Positions 1 to 7,913 are shown, numbered from the stretch's first letter. The stretch: 64,000 nucleotides of DNA from Aequorivita iocasae (GCF_016757735.1 NZ_CP068439.1:2940001-3004000), one strand, 5' to 3'. A program made the numbers and translations. The notes: a model not told the origin generated them from the sequence alone.

Positions 1-965
1 GTTTTTTGCAACGCCTGTTTGAAAAAGAGGAATTTCAATTTAAGCAACAAACATTTAAAACTTTGAATTATAATGAAATTCTCGACCAAAATTTTATTGT
101 TCTTAATGAGTTGAAAGAGATACCCGCATCATTGGCCACGGCGCTTAAATCTTTCAGTGACGAGGGCGGAAGCATATTAATTATCCCTGTGTCAGAAATA
201 GATTTGAACAGTTATAACAACTATCTTTTAACAATGACTTTAGGAACACTTTCTGAAGAAAAGGTACAGGAAAAAAAGATTACGAAGATTGTTTTTTCAC
301 ATCCGCTTTTTAAAGATGTATTTGAAAAAGAAGTAGCAAATTTCCAATATCCGAAGGTCAATTCGTTTTACGATGTTTCATCAAAGGCAACTCCAGCAAT
401 AAGTTTTGAGGACAACCACCCCTTTTTGCTTCAAAAAAACAAAACCTATCTATTTACTGCTCCTATAAACAAGGAAAATTCCAATTTTCAGAATTCGCCA
501 TTAGTTGTCCCCACTATTTATAATATGGCTTTGCAAAGTCTGCCTTTACCCCGCTTGTATTATACCATTGGACAGCAAACCGAAATTGCAGTACCCATAC
601 AATTGGGTCAAGATGAAATCCTAACAGTTAAGAACAGTGCGGAGCAGTTTATTCCGCTACAGCAAACCAAGGCTAATTATGTTTTGATGACAACCACTGA
701 GGAGCCCGCGAAAGCTGGGAATTATCAAATAATGAAGAAAAACGAGTTCTTAGAAAATATAAGTTTCAATTATTCACGCAGCGAGAGTGAATTACAATAC
801 TTGAACCCCGAAGATTGGGAAGGTGTGGAGGTTTATAGTTCGGTGGAAGCTCTTTTTGATTCTATTGAAGATGCAAACGCAATTAACAGTTTTTGGAAAT
901 GGTTTGCTATTTTTGCATTGCTCTTTTTACTTTTTGAAATGCTTATCTTAAAATTCTACAAATGA
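1..965 (+). CDS. BatA-like membrane protein, C-terminal part (5' truncated by window)
   Basis: The frame is already open at the left edge (TTT TTG CAA...), so the first visible TTG is not a credible start and only the last ~320 residues are present. The visible part is mostly soluble, with beta-type segments and no catalytic motif I recognise, and ends in one strong transmembrane helix (WFAIFALLFLLFEMLIL) with a very short cytosolic tail. This matches the C-terminal part of the flavobacterial BatA-domain (N-terminal double-transmembrane) proteins usually found directly upstream of a dihydroorotase-like gene. Its stop overlaps the next ATG in an ATGA arrangement, so the two are translationally coupled. 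The family call is inferred from tail topology and neighbourhood; the diagnostic N-terminus is outside the window. Confidence 0.55.
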   Translation, partial: FLQRLFEKEEFQFKQQTFKTLNYNEILDQNFIVLNELKEIPASLATALKSFSDEGGSILIIPVSEIDLNSYNNYLLTMTLGTLSEEKVQEKKITKIVFSHPLFKDVFEKEVANFQYPKVNSFYDVSSKATPAISFEDNHPFLLQKNKTYLFTAPINKENSNFQNSPLVVPTIYNMALQSLPLPRLYYTIGQQTEIAVPIQLGQDEILTVKNSAEQFIPLQQTKANYVLMTTTEEPAKAGNYQIMKKNEFLENISFNYSRSESELQYLNPEDWEGVEVYSSVEALFDSIEDANAINSFWKWFAIFALLFLLFEMLILKFYK

Positions 966-2218
966 AGATACTACTGAAATCAGCAACCATAGTAGATGCT
1001 TCCAGCAAGCATCATTTAAAGAACCGGGATGTTTTGATAGAAAATGGTAAAATTTCAAAAATTGCGGCAACAATTCCTTCTTCCGAAAAAGTAAAAGAGG
1101 TTTCTTTAAAAAACCTGCACATTTCCCCAGGTTGGTTTGATAGCAGTGTTTCCTTTGGCGAACCCGGTTTTGAAGAACGGGAAACTATCGAAAACGGTTT
1201 AAAAACAGCAGCTTATAGCGGATTTACAAGTGTTGCCGTAAATGCCAACAGCTTTCCGGTTACGGACAGCAAAGGGCATATAAAATTTCTGAAAAGTAAA
1301 GCCGAAGGAAATGCCGTGAGCCTCTACCCTATTGGCGCACTAACTGTGGGCAGCAAAGGAACAGATCTTGCCGAATTGTACGATATGCAGAGCGAAGGCG
1401 CTGTTTCCTTTTACGATTATAAAAACCCCATTGCTAATGCAAACTTGCTAAAAATAGCGCTGCAATACACACAGAACTTTGATGGCTTGGTACAATCGTT
1501 CCCTTTTGAAAAATCTGTGGCGCGAAACGGAATGGTGAACGAAGAGGTAAACAGTACCCGATTGGGCTTAAAGGGGATTCCCGCCCTTTCGGAAGAACTA
1601 CAAATAATTAGAGATTTATATATTTTGGAATATACCGGCGGCAAGCTTCACATCCCGACCATTTCCACAAAAAAATCAGTGGAATTGATCAAGGACGCCA
1701 AAAAGAAAGGGCTGAATGTAACGTGTAGCGTTTCCATTTTCAACCTTATTTTAACAGATGATGTTTTGGAAGAATTTGACACTAACTATAAATTGCTTCC
1801 GCCCTTGCGCACCAAAGAAGATACAAAAGCATTATTAAAAGGACTGAAAGACGGTACCATTGACGGCATTACCAGCGACCACAATCCAATAGATGTTGAG
1901 CACAAAAAAACCGAGTTTGACCACGCGCATTTCGGAAGTATTGGTCTGGAAGGCTGTTTTGGCGCGCTCAATATGGTTTTGGGAATTGAGGAATCTGTTA
2001 AGGCGCTTACCGGTTTGAAAAAAACGTTCAATATTCCTTCGGAAAAAATTGAGGAAGGAAACCGTGCCGAACTCACTCTTTTTAACCCTGAAGAAAATTG
2101 GGTTCTTGCTGAAAAGGATATTCTATCAACTTCAAAAAATGCCGCACTTCTGGGATCAAAATTAAAAGGAAGGCCCTACGGAATTGTATCCAATAACCAA
2201 TTGGTATTAAATAAATAA
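962..2218 (+). CDS. dihydroorotase homologue lacking metal ligands
   Basis: A 418-residue amidohydrolase-fold protein of type I dihydroorotase (PyrC) length. Active dihydroorotases carry DxHxHxREPG; here residues 60-69 read DSSVSFGEPG, so both metal-binding His are Ser and the substrate Arg is Gly. The later HxxH of the HVST motif is H230-I-P-T (second His lost), and the His-His pair before the LLLT segment is F260-N261. The DH pair (D306-H307) and the surrounding SDHNP and GLEG segments remain. Known active enzymes need these ligands, so I infer this copy does not hydrolyse dihydroorotate by the usual mechanism; non-catalytic PyrC-like partners of aspartate carbamoyltransferase are known in other bacteria. 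ATGA overlap with the upstream membrane protein, and the next ATG follows its stop directly, so this is an operon. Confidence 0.8.
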   Translation: MKILLKSATIVDASSKHHLKNRDVLIENGKISKIAATIPSSEKVKEVSLKNLHISPGWFDSSVSFGEPGFEERETIENGLKTAAYSGFTSVAVNANSFPVTDSKGHIKFLKSKAEGNAVSLYPIGALTVGSKGTDLAELYDMQSEGAVSFYDYKNPIANANLLKIALQYTQNFDGLVQSFPFEKSVARNGMVNEEVNSTRLGLKGIPALSEELQIIRDLYILEYTGGKLHIPTISTKKSVELIKDAKKKGLNVTCSVSIFNLILTDDVLEEFDTNYKLLPPLRTKEDTKALLKGLKDGTIDGITSDHNPIDVEHKKTEFDHAHFGSIGLEGCFGALNMVLGIEESVKALTGLKKTFNIPSEKIEEGNRAELTLFNPEENWVLAEKDILSTSKNAALLGSKLKGRPYGIVSNNQLVLNK

Positions 2219-2539
2219 ATGAAAAATACTCCCGCAGGAAAATCTACCGCGCTCATTGCATATGCACCCTTTGTGGGTTTTATTATTGCCTATTTTTTCA
2301 ATAGGGAAGAAAACCACCCCTTTGCCACTTGGCATATTAAAAATATGTTTGGGATCACTTTAATGTTTATCGTTTCACTAGTTATACAAGCACAGATAGA
2401 TGTGACTATTGGCGATATTCTATGGCTCATTTGTGTTTTACTGTGGCTATTTTCTTGGTCTATGGCTTTTTTCAACAAAAAGAAGGGTATTCCTTTTTTA
2501 ACTGAAAAATTTCAGGATTGGTTTACTTTTTTAAATTAA
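2219..2539 (+). CDS. small DUF4870/Tic20-like membrane protein
   Basis: A 106-residue protein with about three hydrophobic helices and the pattern seen in DUF4870-type proteins: an opening TALIAYAPFVGFIIAYF helix, a His-containing loop (HPFATWHIKNM), two more helices and an amphipathic tail ending FQDWF. Its ATG follows the dihydroorotase-like stop with no gap, indicating operon expression. No enzymatic residues are evident; it is presumably an inner-membrane protein of unknown role. The next gene is a clear paralogue (shared His-loop and FQ(D/E)WF tail), so the pair looks like a tandem duplication. Confidence 0.75.
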   Translation: MKNTPAGKSTALIAYAPFVGFIIAYFFNREENHPFATWHIKNMFGITLMFIVSLVIQAQIDVTIGDILWLICVLLWLFSWSMAFFNKKKGIPFLTEKFQDWFTFLN

Positions 2540-2587
2540 AGTATTAATTACCTTTAGCTTAAATAACACTAACCTAAAATAAAAAAA

Positions 2588-2911
2588 ATGGAAACAACTA
2601 CAGACAATGGTAAAACGGTTGCTATAATTGCCTACATCACACTTATTGGTTGGATCATCGCATTAATAATGAACAATGGAAACAAAACTGCGCTAGGTTC
2701 CTTCCACGTACGCCAATCTTTGGGCATAATGTGTGTGGGCGTGATTTTGGCCATTATAAGCGGAATTATTGGTATATGGATTTTGTCAACAATTGTAAAC
2801 TTGTCACTTTTGGTGTTTTGGCTATTGGGGTTGATAAGTGCAGTGCAGGGCGAAATGAAACCCGTTCCGGTACTTGGCGAACAATTTCAGGAATGGTTTA
2901 AGGGAATATAA
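2588..2911 (+). CDS. small DUF4870/Tic20-like membrane protein (paralogue)
   Basis: A 107-residue protein with three predicted transmembrane segments, a loop GSFHVRQSLG corresponding to the ATWHIKN loop of the preceding gene, and the same C-terminal amphipathic signature (VLGEQFQEWFKGI). The ATG lies 48 nt after the upstream stop in an A-rich leader, typical of Flavobacteria, where strong Shine-Dalgarno sequences are rare. A strong hairpin terminator follows immediately, so this is probably the last gene of the operon that starts upstream of the window. Function unknown; membrane location is inferred from hydropathy. Confidence 0.78.
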   Translation: METTTDNGKTVAIIAYITLIGWIIALIMNNGNKTALGSFHVRQSLGIMCVGVILAIISGIIGIWILSTIVNLSLLVFWLLGLISAVQGEMKPVPVLGEQFQEWFKGI

Positions 2912-2927
2912 TTTTAAACAATTTTTA

Positions 2928-2980
2928 ACGAGACCTTTTCTGCTGAAAGAACTTCAGTTTAAAAGGTCTTGTTTATTTTT
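2928..2980 (+). terminator. rho-independent terminator after the DUF4870-like pair
   Basis: A 12-bp stem with one G-T pair (ACGAGACCTTTT at 2928-2939 with AAAAGGTCTTGT at 2961-2972), with a smaller inner CTGAA/TTCAG helix, leads into a T-rich run. The T-run also contains a TATTTTTG (2974-2981) matching the Bacteroidota -7 element, so the same bases may end the upstream operon and start the esterase gene. Confidence 0.8.
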
Positions 2981-2987
2981 GCAGTCT

Positions 2988-3644
2988 ATGGAAAAACAGA
3001 CTTTACTTTTAAAACATAACTATAGACCCGCAAAAAATGCTTCTGAAAATCCGCCCGCAATTATTATGCTTCACGGTTTCGGGAGCGATGAAAATGATTT
3101 GTTTTCCTTCGCCAACGAACTTCCGGAGAAATATGCAATCATTTCTTTAAAAGCTCCAATTCGTTTGGAACCTTACGGAAATGCTTGGTACAATATCTAT
3201 TTTGACAATTCGCAGGGGAAATTCAGCGATGACGAACAGGCAATAGCTTCGCGCGAATTGGTTTCAAAATGTATTGATGAAGTAGTTGAAAAATACAAAG
3301 TTGACAAAAATAATATTACGCTTCTCGGGTTTAGTCAAGGTACCATTTTAAGTTTTGCAGTTGCATTGAGCTATCCCGAAAAGGTAAAAAACGTAATCGG
3401 CCTGAGTGGTTATATTAATGAGGAAATTTTAAAGGAGGGCTATGCTACAAACGATTTCAGCAACCTAAAGGTTTATACTTCACACGGCAGCGTGGACCAA
3501 GTGATTCCCGTGCAATGGGCCCGAAAAACAGAGCCTTTTCTCAAAAAATTAAATATTGACTGCAAGTATTCGGAATTTCCCGTAGGTCACGGGGTTGCTC
3601 CCCAGAATTTTTATGAACTTAAAAGTTGGTTGGATAAAAATTAA
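2988..3644 (+). CDS. alpha/beta hydrolase, phospholipase/carboxylesterase family
   Basis: A 218-residue cytosolic serine hydrolase of the short carboxylesterase family (PF02230 type). The oxyanion/HGFG segment (MLHGFGSDENDL), nucleophile elbow GFSQG, acid in HGSVDQVIP and C-terminal His in GHGVAPQN give a complete catalytic triad. Substrate is probably a small acyl ester or lysophospholipid; the sequence does not decide. I chose ATG 2988 over an upstream in-frame start because the extra N-terminus would overlap the preceding gene and the terminator, and the family normally starts just before the first strand. A TAnnTTTG -7 element ends 7 nt upstream, giving a very short leader. Confidence 0.85.
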   Translation: MEKQTLLLKHNYRPAKNASENPPAIIMLHGFGSDENDLFSFANELPEKYAIISLKAPIRLEPYGNAWYNIYFDNSQGKFSDDEQAIASRELVSKCIDEVVEKYKVDKNNITLLGFSQGTILSFAVALSYPEKVKNVIGLSGYINEEILKEGYATNDFSNLKVYTSHGSVDQVIPVQWARKTEPFLKKLNIDCKYSEFPVGHGVAPQNFYELKSWLDKN

Positions 3645-3666
3645 TCGGTGACCTTCATTCAAATAT

Positions 3667-4161
3667 TTAATTTTGATATAAAAAGGAAGCGATTGGCGTC
3701 AATTCAAGTTCGTTTTTATCGTTGAAATAATATTCCAAAATCATTTCGCCCCAATAGGTGTTATCGGTAAAGTCTGCATGGATCCATTTATGATTGAGAA
3801 ATTTCAGTTTGTTTATTTTCATATCACCCGCCATTCCCTCAAATGGAACTAAAGGATTGTTCCCTTTTTTAAGATTGAAATCATAAATCTGATCAGAAAC
3901 CATTGCTTCCACCTCGGCTGCCTCATAACCGCGGTTTTCAAAATAGGTCATTGCATTGTCATTTCCCATTAAGGTGAAATAATTCAAGTTCCTAATTTGG
4001 CCTTGAAGACCTTCGATAGAGTCGTTATATTTTTGGACTTTGGCTTCCAGATTTTCGATTTTAGTCTCCTGCGATTCAAAAATACTTTTCTCGTTCATAT
4101 ATTGGTAAATAATGAATAGCAAAGCAAAAAGAAACAAGTACATAAAAATTTTATTCCTCAT
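3667..4161 (-). CDS. membrane-anchored coiled-coil protein of unknown function
   Basis: A 164-residue protein with a single N-terminal transmembrane helix (IFMYLFLFALLFIIYQYM), then a coiled coil (about residues 30-60, rich in E, K, L, Q) and a mixed C-terminal domain of about 90 residues (from YFTLMGNDNAM) with aromatic and acidic residues. No family I recognise with certainty. ATG 4161 is preferred over an in-frame TTG two codons upstream: it lies 2 nt past the stop of the metallo-hydrolase gene, a typical coupled arrangement. Probably co-transcribed with that gene. Confidence 0.7.
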   Translation of the reverse strand: MRNKIFMYLFLFALLFIIYQYMNEKSIFESQETKIENLEAKVQKYNDSIEGLQGQIRNLNYFTLMGNDNAMTYFENRGYEAAEVEAMVSDQIYDFNLKKGNNPLVPFEGMAGDMKINKLKFLNHKWIHADFTDNTYWGEMILEYYFNDKNELELTPIASFLYQN

Positions 4162-4163
4162 AA

Positions 4164-4940
4164 TCAAATTGTTATAGTAAGTGTATCATAAGCCAAGTGA
4201 ACGTTTTTCGGAAGTTTTTCCTCCACTTCCTCGTGAAAGCCCATCAAATGGCTAATATGGGTGAAATATGTTTTTTCAGGTTTTATTTTTTTAACGAAAT
4301 CAAGTGCCTCCGAAAGATTGAAATGTGAATAATGTGGCTCTTCGCGCAAGGCGTTTACAACTAAAACTTTTGTTCCTTTTATTTTTTCAATTTCCTCTTC
4401 GGCAATGGTTTTAACGTCCGTTAAATAAGTAAAGCTTCCCACCCTAAAACCTAAAACCGGCAAGGTGTCGTGAAATGCTTCAATAGAAACAACTTCCTTT
4501 CCACCTATTGTGAAAGGTTTGTCTTTATCAATTTCAATTTCTTCTACACTGGGGGCTCCAGGGTATTTATTTTCAGTTTCAAAAATATAGGCAAAGCGTT
4601 CGTGCAATGACTTAAAAACTCGCTTATGGGCATAGAAAGGCATATTGCCCTGCATAAAATTAAATGGGCGGATATCGTCCAAACCTGCGGTGTGGTCACT
4701 GTGCTCATGCGTTAAAAGAATGCCGTCCAGTTTTGAAACATTTTGGCGTAACATTTGCTGTCTAAAGTCTGGACCGCAATCAATAACGTAAGCAAAATCA
4801 TCCCATTGCAACAAAACCGAAACGCGCAAACGTTTATCTTTTGGGTTACTGCTTTTACAAACAGGGTGATCGCTTCCTATTACGGGTATGCCTTGTGAAG
4901 TTCCAGTGCCGAGAAATGTAACGCGAAATGTTGATTTCAT
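4164..4940 (-). CDS. MBL-fold metallo-hydrolase (PhnP-like)
   Basis: A 258-residue metallo-beta-lactamase-fold phosphodiesterase. It begins with the GTGTSQGIPVIG strand-loop seen in PhnP/coenzyme PQQ B-like enzymes, then a Cys (PVCKS), the HxHxDH motif as THEHSDHTAGLDDIRP, a further His (FHDTLPVLG), Asp (TDVKT) and C-terminal His (THISHLMG), so two metal ions can be bound. PhnP hydrolyses cyclic phosphodiesters; the substrate here is unknown and no C-P lyase genes are nearby. A TATTTTTG -7 element on the minus strand (4946-4953) lies just before the ATG. It shares its transcript with the coiled-coil gene downstream. Confidence 0.85.
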   Translation of the reverse strand: MKSTFRVTFLGTGTSQGIPVIGSDHPVCKSSNPKDKRLRVSVLLQWDDFAYVIDCGPDFRQQMLRQNVSKLDGILLTHEHSDHTAGLDDIRPFNFMQGNMPFYAHKRVFKSLHERFAYIFETENKYPGAPSVEEIEIDKDKPFTIGGKEVVSIEAFHDTLPVLGFRVGSFTYLTDVKTIAEEEIEKIKGTKVLVVNALREEPHYSHFNLSEALDFVKKIKPEKTYFTHISHLMGFHEEVEEKLPKNVHLAYDTLTITI

Positions 4941-4965
4941 CTGCGCAAAAATACTGGTATTTTTT

Positions 4966-4994
4966 TTGTTTACCTATTGTATTTGCTACCTTTG
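4966..4994 (+). promoter_or_regulatory. sigma-A type Bacteroidota promoter
   Basis: TTG (4966-4968), 18 nt spacer, TACCTTTG (4987-4994), matching the TTG-N17-23-TAnnTTTG consensus described for Flavobacterium. It lies 25 nt before the ATG of the 484-residue conserved protein. Confidence 0.75.
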
Positions 4995-5019
4995 TTATAT
5001 AAAAAAATAGAACGTTGCT

Positions 5020-6474
5020 ATGCCGGAAACCATAATAGGAGACAAGGAATTTGAAAATATCCCCTCTATAAAAAGTAAGGCTTTACGAATTAATCTGAAC
5101 GAAAACATTTACGGCACTTTTGCTGAAATTGGAGCCGGGCAAGAAACCGTTCGGAATTTTTTTAGGGCCGGTGGTGCTTCAGGAACCATTGCAAAAACGA
5201 TGTCTGCCTATGATAAAGACTTTAGCGACGCAATCTATGGAATAGAGGAAGATGGTAGATACGTAACAGAATCAAGGCTTCAAAAGATGCTTTCGCATGA
5301 GTTTAACTTGATTGAAGAACGTATAAATCGTGAAAAACACCCAAACAGACTTTTCTTTTCGTATGCAAATACTGTTGCCACAATCGATTTTGCTAAAAAA
5401 TATAAAGGTCACGGTTGGGTAGGTATTCGGTATCAAATAGACCCTAAGGAACCCTATAACGAAATAACCCTTCACATTCGTTTTCACGAAAATGATGCCC
5501 AATTACAGCAGATTACACTTGGTACCTTAGGCGTAAATTTAATTTACGGTGCTTATTATAAATATGACCAACCCAATAAATTGCTTCGTTACCTATACGA
5601 TCATATAGATAAAGATAAAATTGAAATTGATACCATAAACTTTTCTGGGCCCCGTTTTAAGGACGTTGATAACAGATTGATGAGTCTTCAGCTAATTAAA
5701 AATGGCATGACCGATGCGGTTATGTTTAATCCTGAAGGTCACAATATACTTCCGGCAAGAATTCTTTATAAGAAAAATATATTGGCCCTTCGCGGAAGTT
5801 TTAGACCTGTTACCAAGGTTAACATAGATATGTTTGAACGTTCTTATGAAATGTTTTTGAAGGAAAACAGGGTAGAAAAAGATAGAACTGAAGTAATATT
5901 TGAAATTACACTTTCAAATTTGCGGGCAGAAGGTGAAATTGACGAGGAAGATTTTATGGACCGCGCCAGACTCCTCTGTTCTTTGGGGCATACGGTTATG
6001 ATTTCAAACTTTCAGGAATACTATAAACTAGTAGAATATTTCTCCAGATATACAAAGATGCGCATGGGACTTGCCATGGGCGTCAATAATTTGGTGGATA
6101 TTTTTGATGAAAAATACTATCGACACTTAAGTGGCGGTATTTTGGAAGCCTTTGGAAAACTATTTTTTAAAGATCTAAAGGTTTACCTCTACCCTATGAA
6201 AGATGCAGAAACGGGAGAGTATACTAATAGTGAAAACCTGAAAGTGCATCCACGAATGAAAGAATTGTACAAATTCTTTAAATACAACGGCAAGGTTGTA
6301 GATATCACAGATTACAACCCTGACAACATGGAGATATTTTCTCGTGAAGTGTTGGCAATGATAGAAAATGGTGATGAAGGATGGGAACAGATGTTGCCAC
6401 CTGGGGTTTCAGAAATTATAAAGGATAAACAACTTTTCAATTATAAGCCTACGGCTGAAAAGGTAGATAATTAA
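5020..6474 (+). CDS. conserved cytosolic protein of unknown function (484 aa)
   Basis: A large soluble protein with no signal peptide or membrane segments. The N-terminal region carries a striking glycine-rich stretch (EIGAGQETVRNFFRAGGASG, then TIAKTMSAYDKDFSDAIYG), and downstream there are well-ordered segments such as NPEGHNILPARILY, LRGSFRPVTKVN and MRMGLAMGVNNLVDIF. Similar proteins occur widely in Bacteroidota and elsewhere; some database entries name them after TonB receptors, but nothing here looks like a barrel or plug. I cannot assign a reaction. It has its own good promoter and is flanked by divergent and convergent genes, so it is monocistronic; its TAA overlaps the end of the convergent peroxiredoxin gene. 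Confidence 0.75.
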   Translation: MPETIIGDKEFENIPSIKSKALRINLNENIYGTFAEIGAGQETVRNFFRAGGASGTIAKTMSAYDKDFSDAIYGIEEDGRYVTESRLQKMLSHEFNLIEERINREKHPNRLFFSYANTVATIDFAKKYKGHGWVGIRYQIDPKEPYNEITLHIRFHENDAQLQQITLGTLGVNLIYGAYYKYDQPNKLLRYLYDHIDKDKIEIDTINFSGPRFKDVDNRLMSLQLIKNGMTDAVMFNPEGHNILPARILYKKNILALRGSFRPVTKVNIDMFERSYEMFLKENRVEKDRTEVIFEITLSNLRAEGEIDEEDFMDRARLLCSLGHTVMISNFQEYYKLVEYFSRYTKMRMGLAMGVNNLVDIFDEKYYRHLSGGILEAFGKLFFKDLKVYLYPMKDAETGEYTNSENLKVHPRMKELYKFFKYNGKVVDITDYNPDNMEIFSREVLAMIENGDEGWEQMLPPGVSEIIKDKQLFNYKPTAEKVDN

Positions 6475-6923
6475 TTCAGTATCTGCGCAGCGTGATCTTT
6501 GGTTTTAACCTTATCGATGACACGGGTTATGGTTCCGTTTTCATCCATTATAAAAGTTTTTCTGTGAATTCCGTCAAATTCCCTTCCCATAAACTTTTTG
6601 GGTCCCCACACTCCGAAACCATTGATTACCTCCATGTTCTCATCTGCCAGTAACGGAAAGGGGAAATCAAACTTTTCTTTAAATTTTTTTTGCCGTTTTT
6701 CACTATCGGCACTTACGCCCAATAATTCATAGCCTTCTTTTTGCAATTCTTTATAATTGTCTCGAAGATTACAGGCTTCCGCGGTGCACCCAGGGGTATT
6801 GGCTTTGGGATAGAAAAACACAATCCATTTTTTTCCTTTATAATCTTTTGACGAAATTGTATTTCCGTCCTGGTCATTCACTGTAAAATCTGGAGCCTTA
6901 TCTCCTACCTTTAATGTTTTCAT
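6471..6923 (-). CDS. bcp: thioredoxin-dependent thiol peroxidase (Bcp/PrxQ)
   Basis: A 150-residue peroxiredoxin Q with GDKAPDFTVNDQDG at the start, the peroxidatic Cys in the motif TPGCTAEACNLRD (with the resolving Cys five residues later, the helix-alpha2 PrxQ arrangement), and the conserved FPLLAD and GVWGPKKFMGRE segments. It reduces hydrogen peroxide and organic hydroperoxides using thioredoxin. ATG 6923 gives the canonical family N-terminus; an upstream in-frame start would run into the divergent nth gene. Only 30 nt separate the two divergent ATGs, which suggests overlapping DNA-protection expression, though no operator is visible. Confidence 0.93.
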   Translation of the reverse strand: MKTLKVGDKAPDFTVNDQDGNTISSKDYKGKKWIVFFYPKANTPGCTAEACNLRDNYKELQKEGYELLGVSADSEKRQKKFKEKFDFPFPLLADENMEVINGFGVWGPKKFMGREFDGIHRKTFIMDENGTITRVIDKVKTKDHAAQILN

Positions 6924-6953
6924 TATACTTATTTTTGCATAAAAGTACTTAAA

Positions 6954-7610
6954 ATGACCAAGCAAGAAAAGGTAACCTTTGTTATTGATACGTTAAATAA
7001 GATTTATCCACAAGTTCCAATTCCCCTAGATCACAAAGACCCCTATACCCTATTGATTGCAGTATTGCTTTCTGCACAAAGTACAGATGTTCGCGTCAAT
7101 CAAATTACGCCACTTTTGTTTGAAGTAGCCGATAATCCTTATGATATGGTGAAACTTTCCGTAGACGAAATTAGGGAAATCATAAAACCAGTGGGTCTCT
7201 CGCCAATGAAATCGAAGGGTATCCGCGGACTATCAGAAATATTAATAGATAAATATAACGGGCAAGTACCAGCTGATTTTGAAGCGTTAGAGTCTTTACC
7301 CGCTGTAGGTCATAAAACAGCAAGTGTCGTCATGAGCCAGGCTTTCAACGTACCTGCTTTTCCAGTGGATACTCACATACACCGATTGATGTACCGTTGG
7401 GGTTTTTCGAATGGAAAAAATGTAGTGCAGACAGAAAAAGATGCAAAACGTTTATTCCCAAAAGATTTATGGAATATACTGCATCTTCAAATTATTTGGT
7501 ACGGAAGACATTACTCTCCTGCCCGAGGCTGGGATTTGGAAAAAGATATCATTACCAATACTATTGGGAGAAAAACAGTTATAAAGGATTACTGGAAAAG
7601 CAAGAAATAG
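6954..7610 (+). CDS. nth: endonuclease III without iron-sulfur cluster
   Basis: A 218-residue DNA glycosylase/AP lyase of base excision repair that removes oxidised pyrimidines. The helix-hairpin-helix is at residues 114-126 (SLPAVGHKTASVV) with catalytic Lys121, and the catalytic Asp139 sits in VDTHIHR. In E. coli Nth the C-terminus binds a [4Fe-4S] cluster through C-x6-C-x2-C-x5-C; here the equivalent segment reads GRHYSPARGWDLEKDI and the whole protein has no cysteine at all. The fold is otherwise full length, so this is a cluster-less form and not a broken gene. A TATTTTTG -7 element (6930-6937) lies 16 nt upstream; a strong terminator follows. Confidence 0.93.
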   Translation: MTKQEKVTFVIDTLNKIYPQVPIPLDHKDPYTLLIAVLLSAQSTDVRVNQITPLLFEVADNPYDMVKLSVDEIREIIKPVGLSPMKSKGIRGLSEILIDKYNGQVPADFEALESLPAVGHKTASVVMSQAFNVPAFPVDTHIHRLMYRWGFSNGKNVVQTEKDAKRLFPKDLWNILHLQIIWYGRHYSPARGWDLEKDIITNTIGRKTVIKDYWKSKK

Positions 7611-7660
7611 CTGGTTGAGAGTTTCGAGAGTTACTCCTATATAATCCCCTAACTTTTTTC

Positions 7661-7697
7661 AAAAAAAAACCCCGAAAAGCTAATTCCGGGGTTTTTC
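7661..7697. terminator. bidirectional terminator between nth and the sigma-factor unit
   Basis: AAAAACCCCG and CGGGGTTTTT arms pair over 10 bp around a ~12-nt loop, with an A-run on the left and a T-run on the right. It can therefore end both nth (plus strand) and the small gene behind the sigma factor (minus strand). Confidence 0.88.
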
Positions 7698-7703
7698 CAA
7701 AGT

Positions 7704-7856
7704 TTAGTTTAGAAGTGCTTCAAACTTCATTTTATGGTAATCTATAACACTTAAAGCCATCGAATAATCCAGAAGAAATTTAATGGTTTCTTCTTTTGGA
7801 ACGAGATTTTTATTCACGCCGTCCACACGTGATGTTTCTGAGTAAAATTTTTGCAT
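7704..7856 (-). CDS. small conserved-looking protein, 50 aa
   Basis: An ATG-initiated 50-codon frame: begins MQKFYSETSRVDGVNKNL and ends KMKFEALLN. It is soluble and of mixed charge (KEETIKFLLDYSMALSV helix). It lies 57 nt downstream of the ECF sigma gene on the same strand and just before the shared terminator, filling the only coding-sized space there, which argues that it is real and co-transcribed with the sigma factor. It does not resemble an anti-sigma factor: no membrane segment, no zinc motif. Function unknown. Confidence 0.65.
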   Translation of the reverse strand: MQKFYSETSRVDGVNKNLVPKEETIKFLLDYSMALSVIDYHKMKFEALLN

Positions 7857-7913
7857 AGAACGTTATTTTGAGGTTTTATTTTCAAATAACGTAACAAAAA
7901 TTACTTTATTGTA

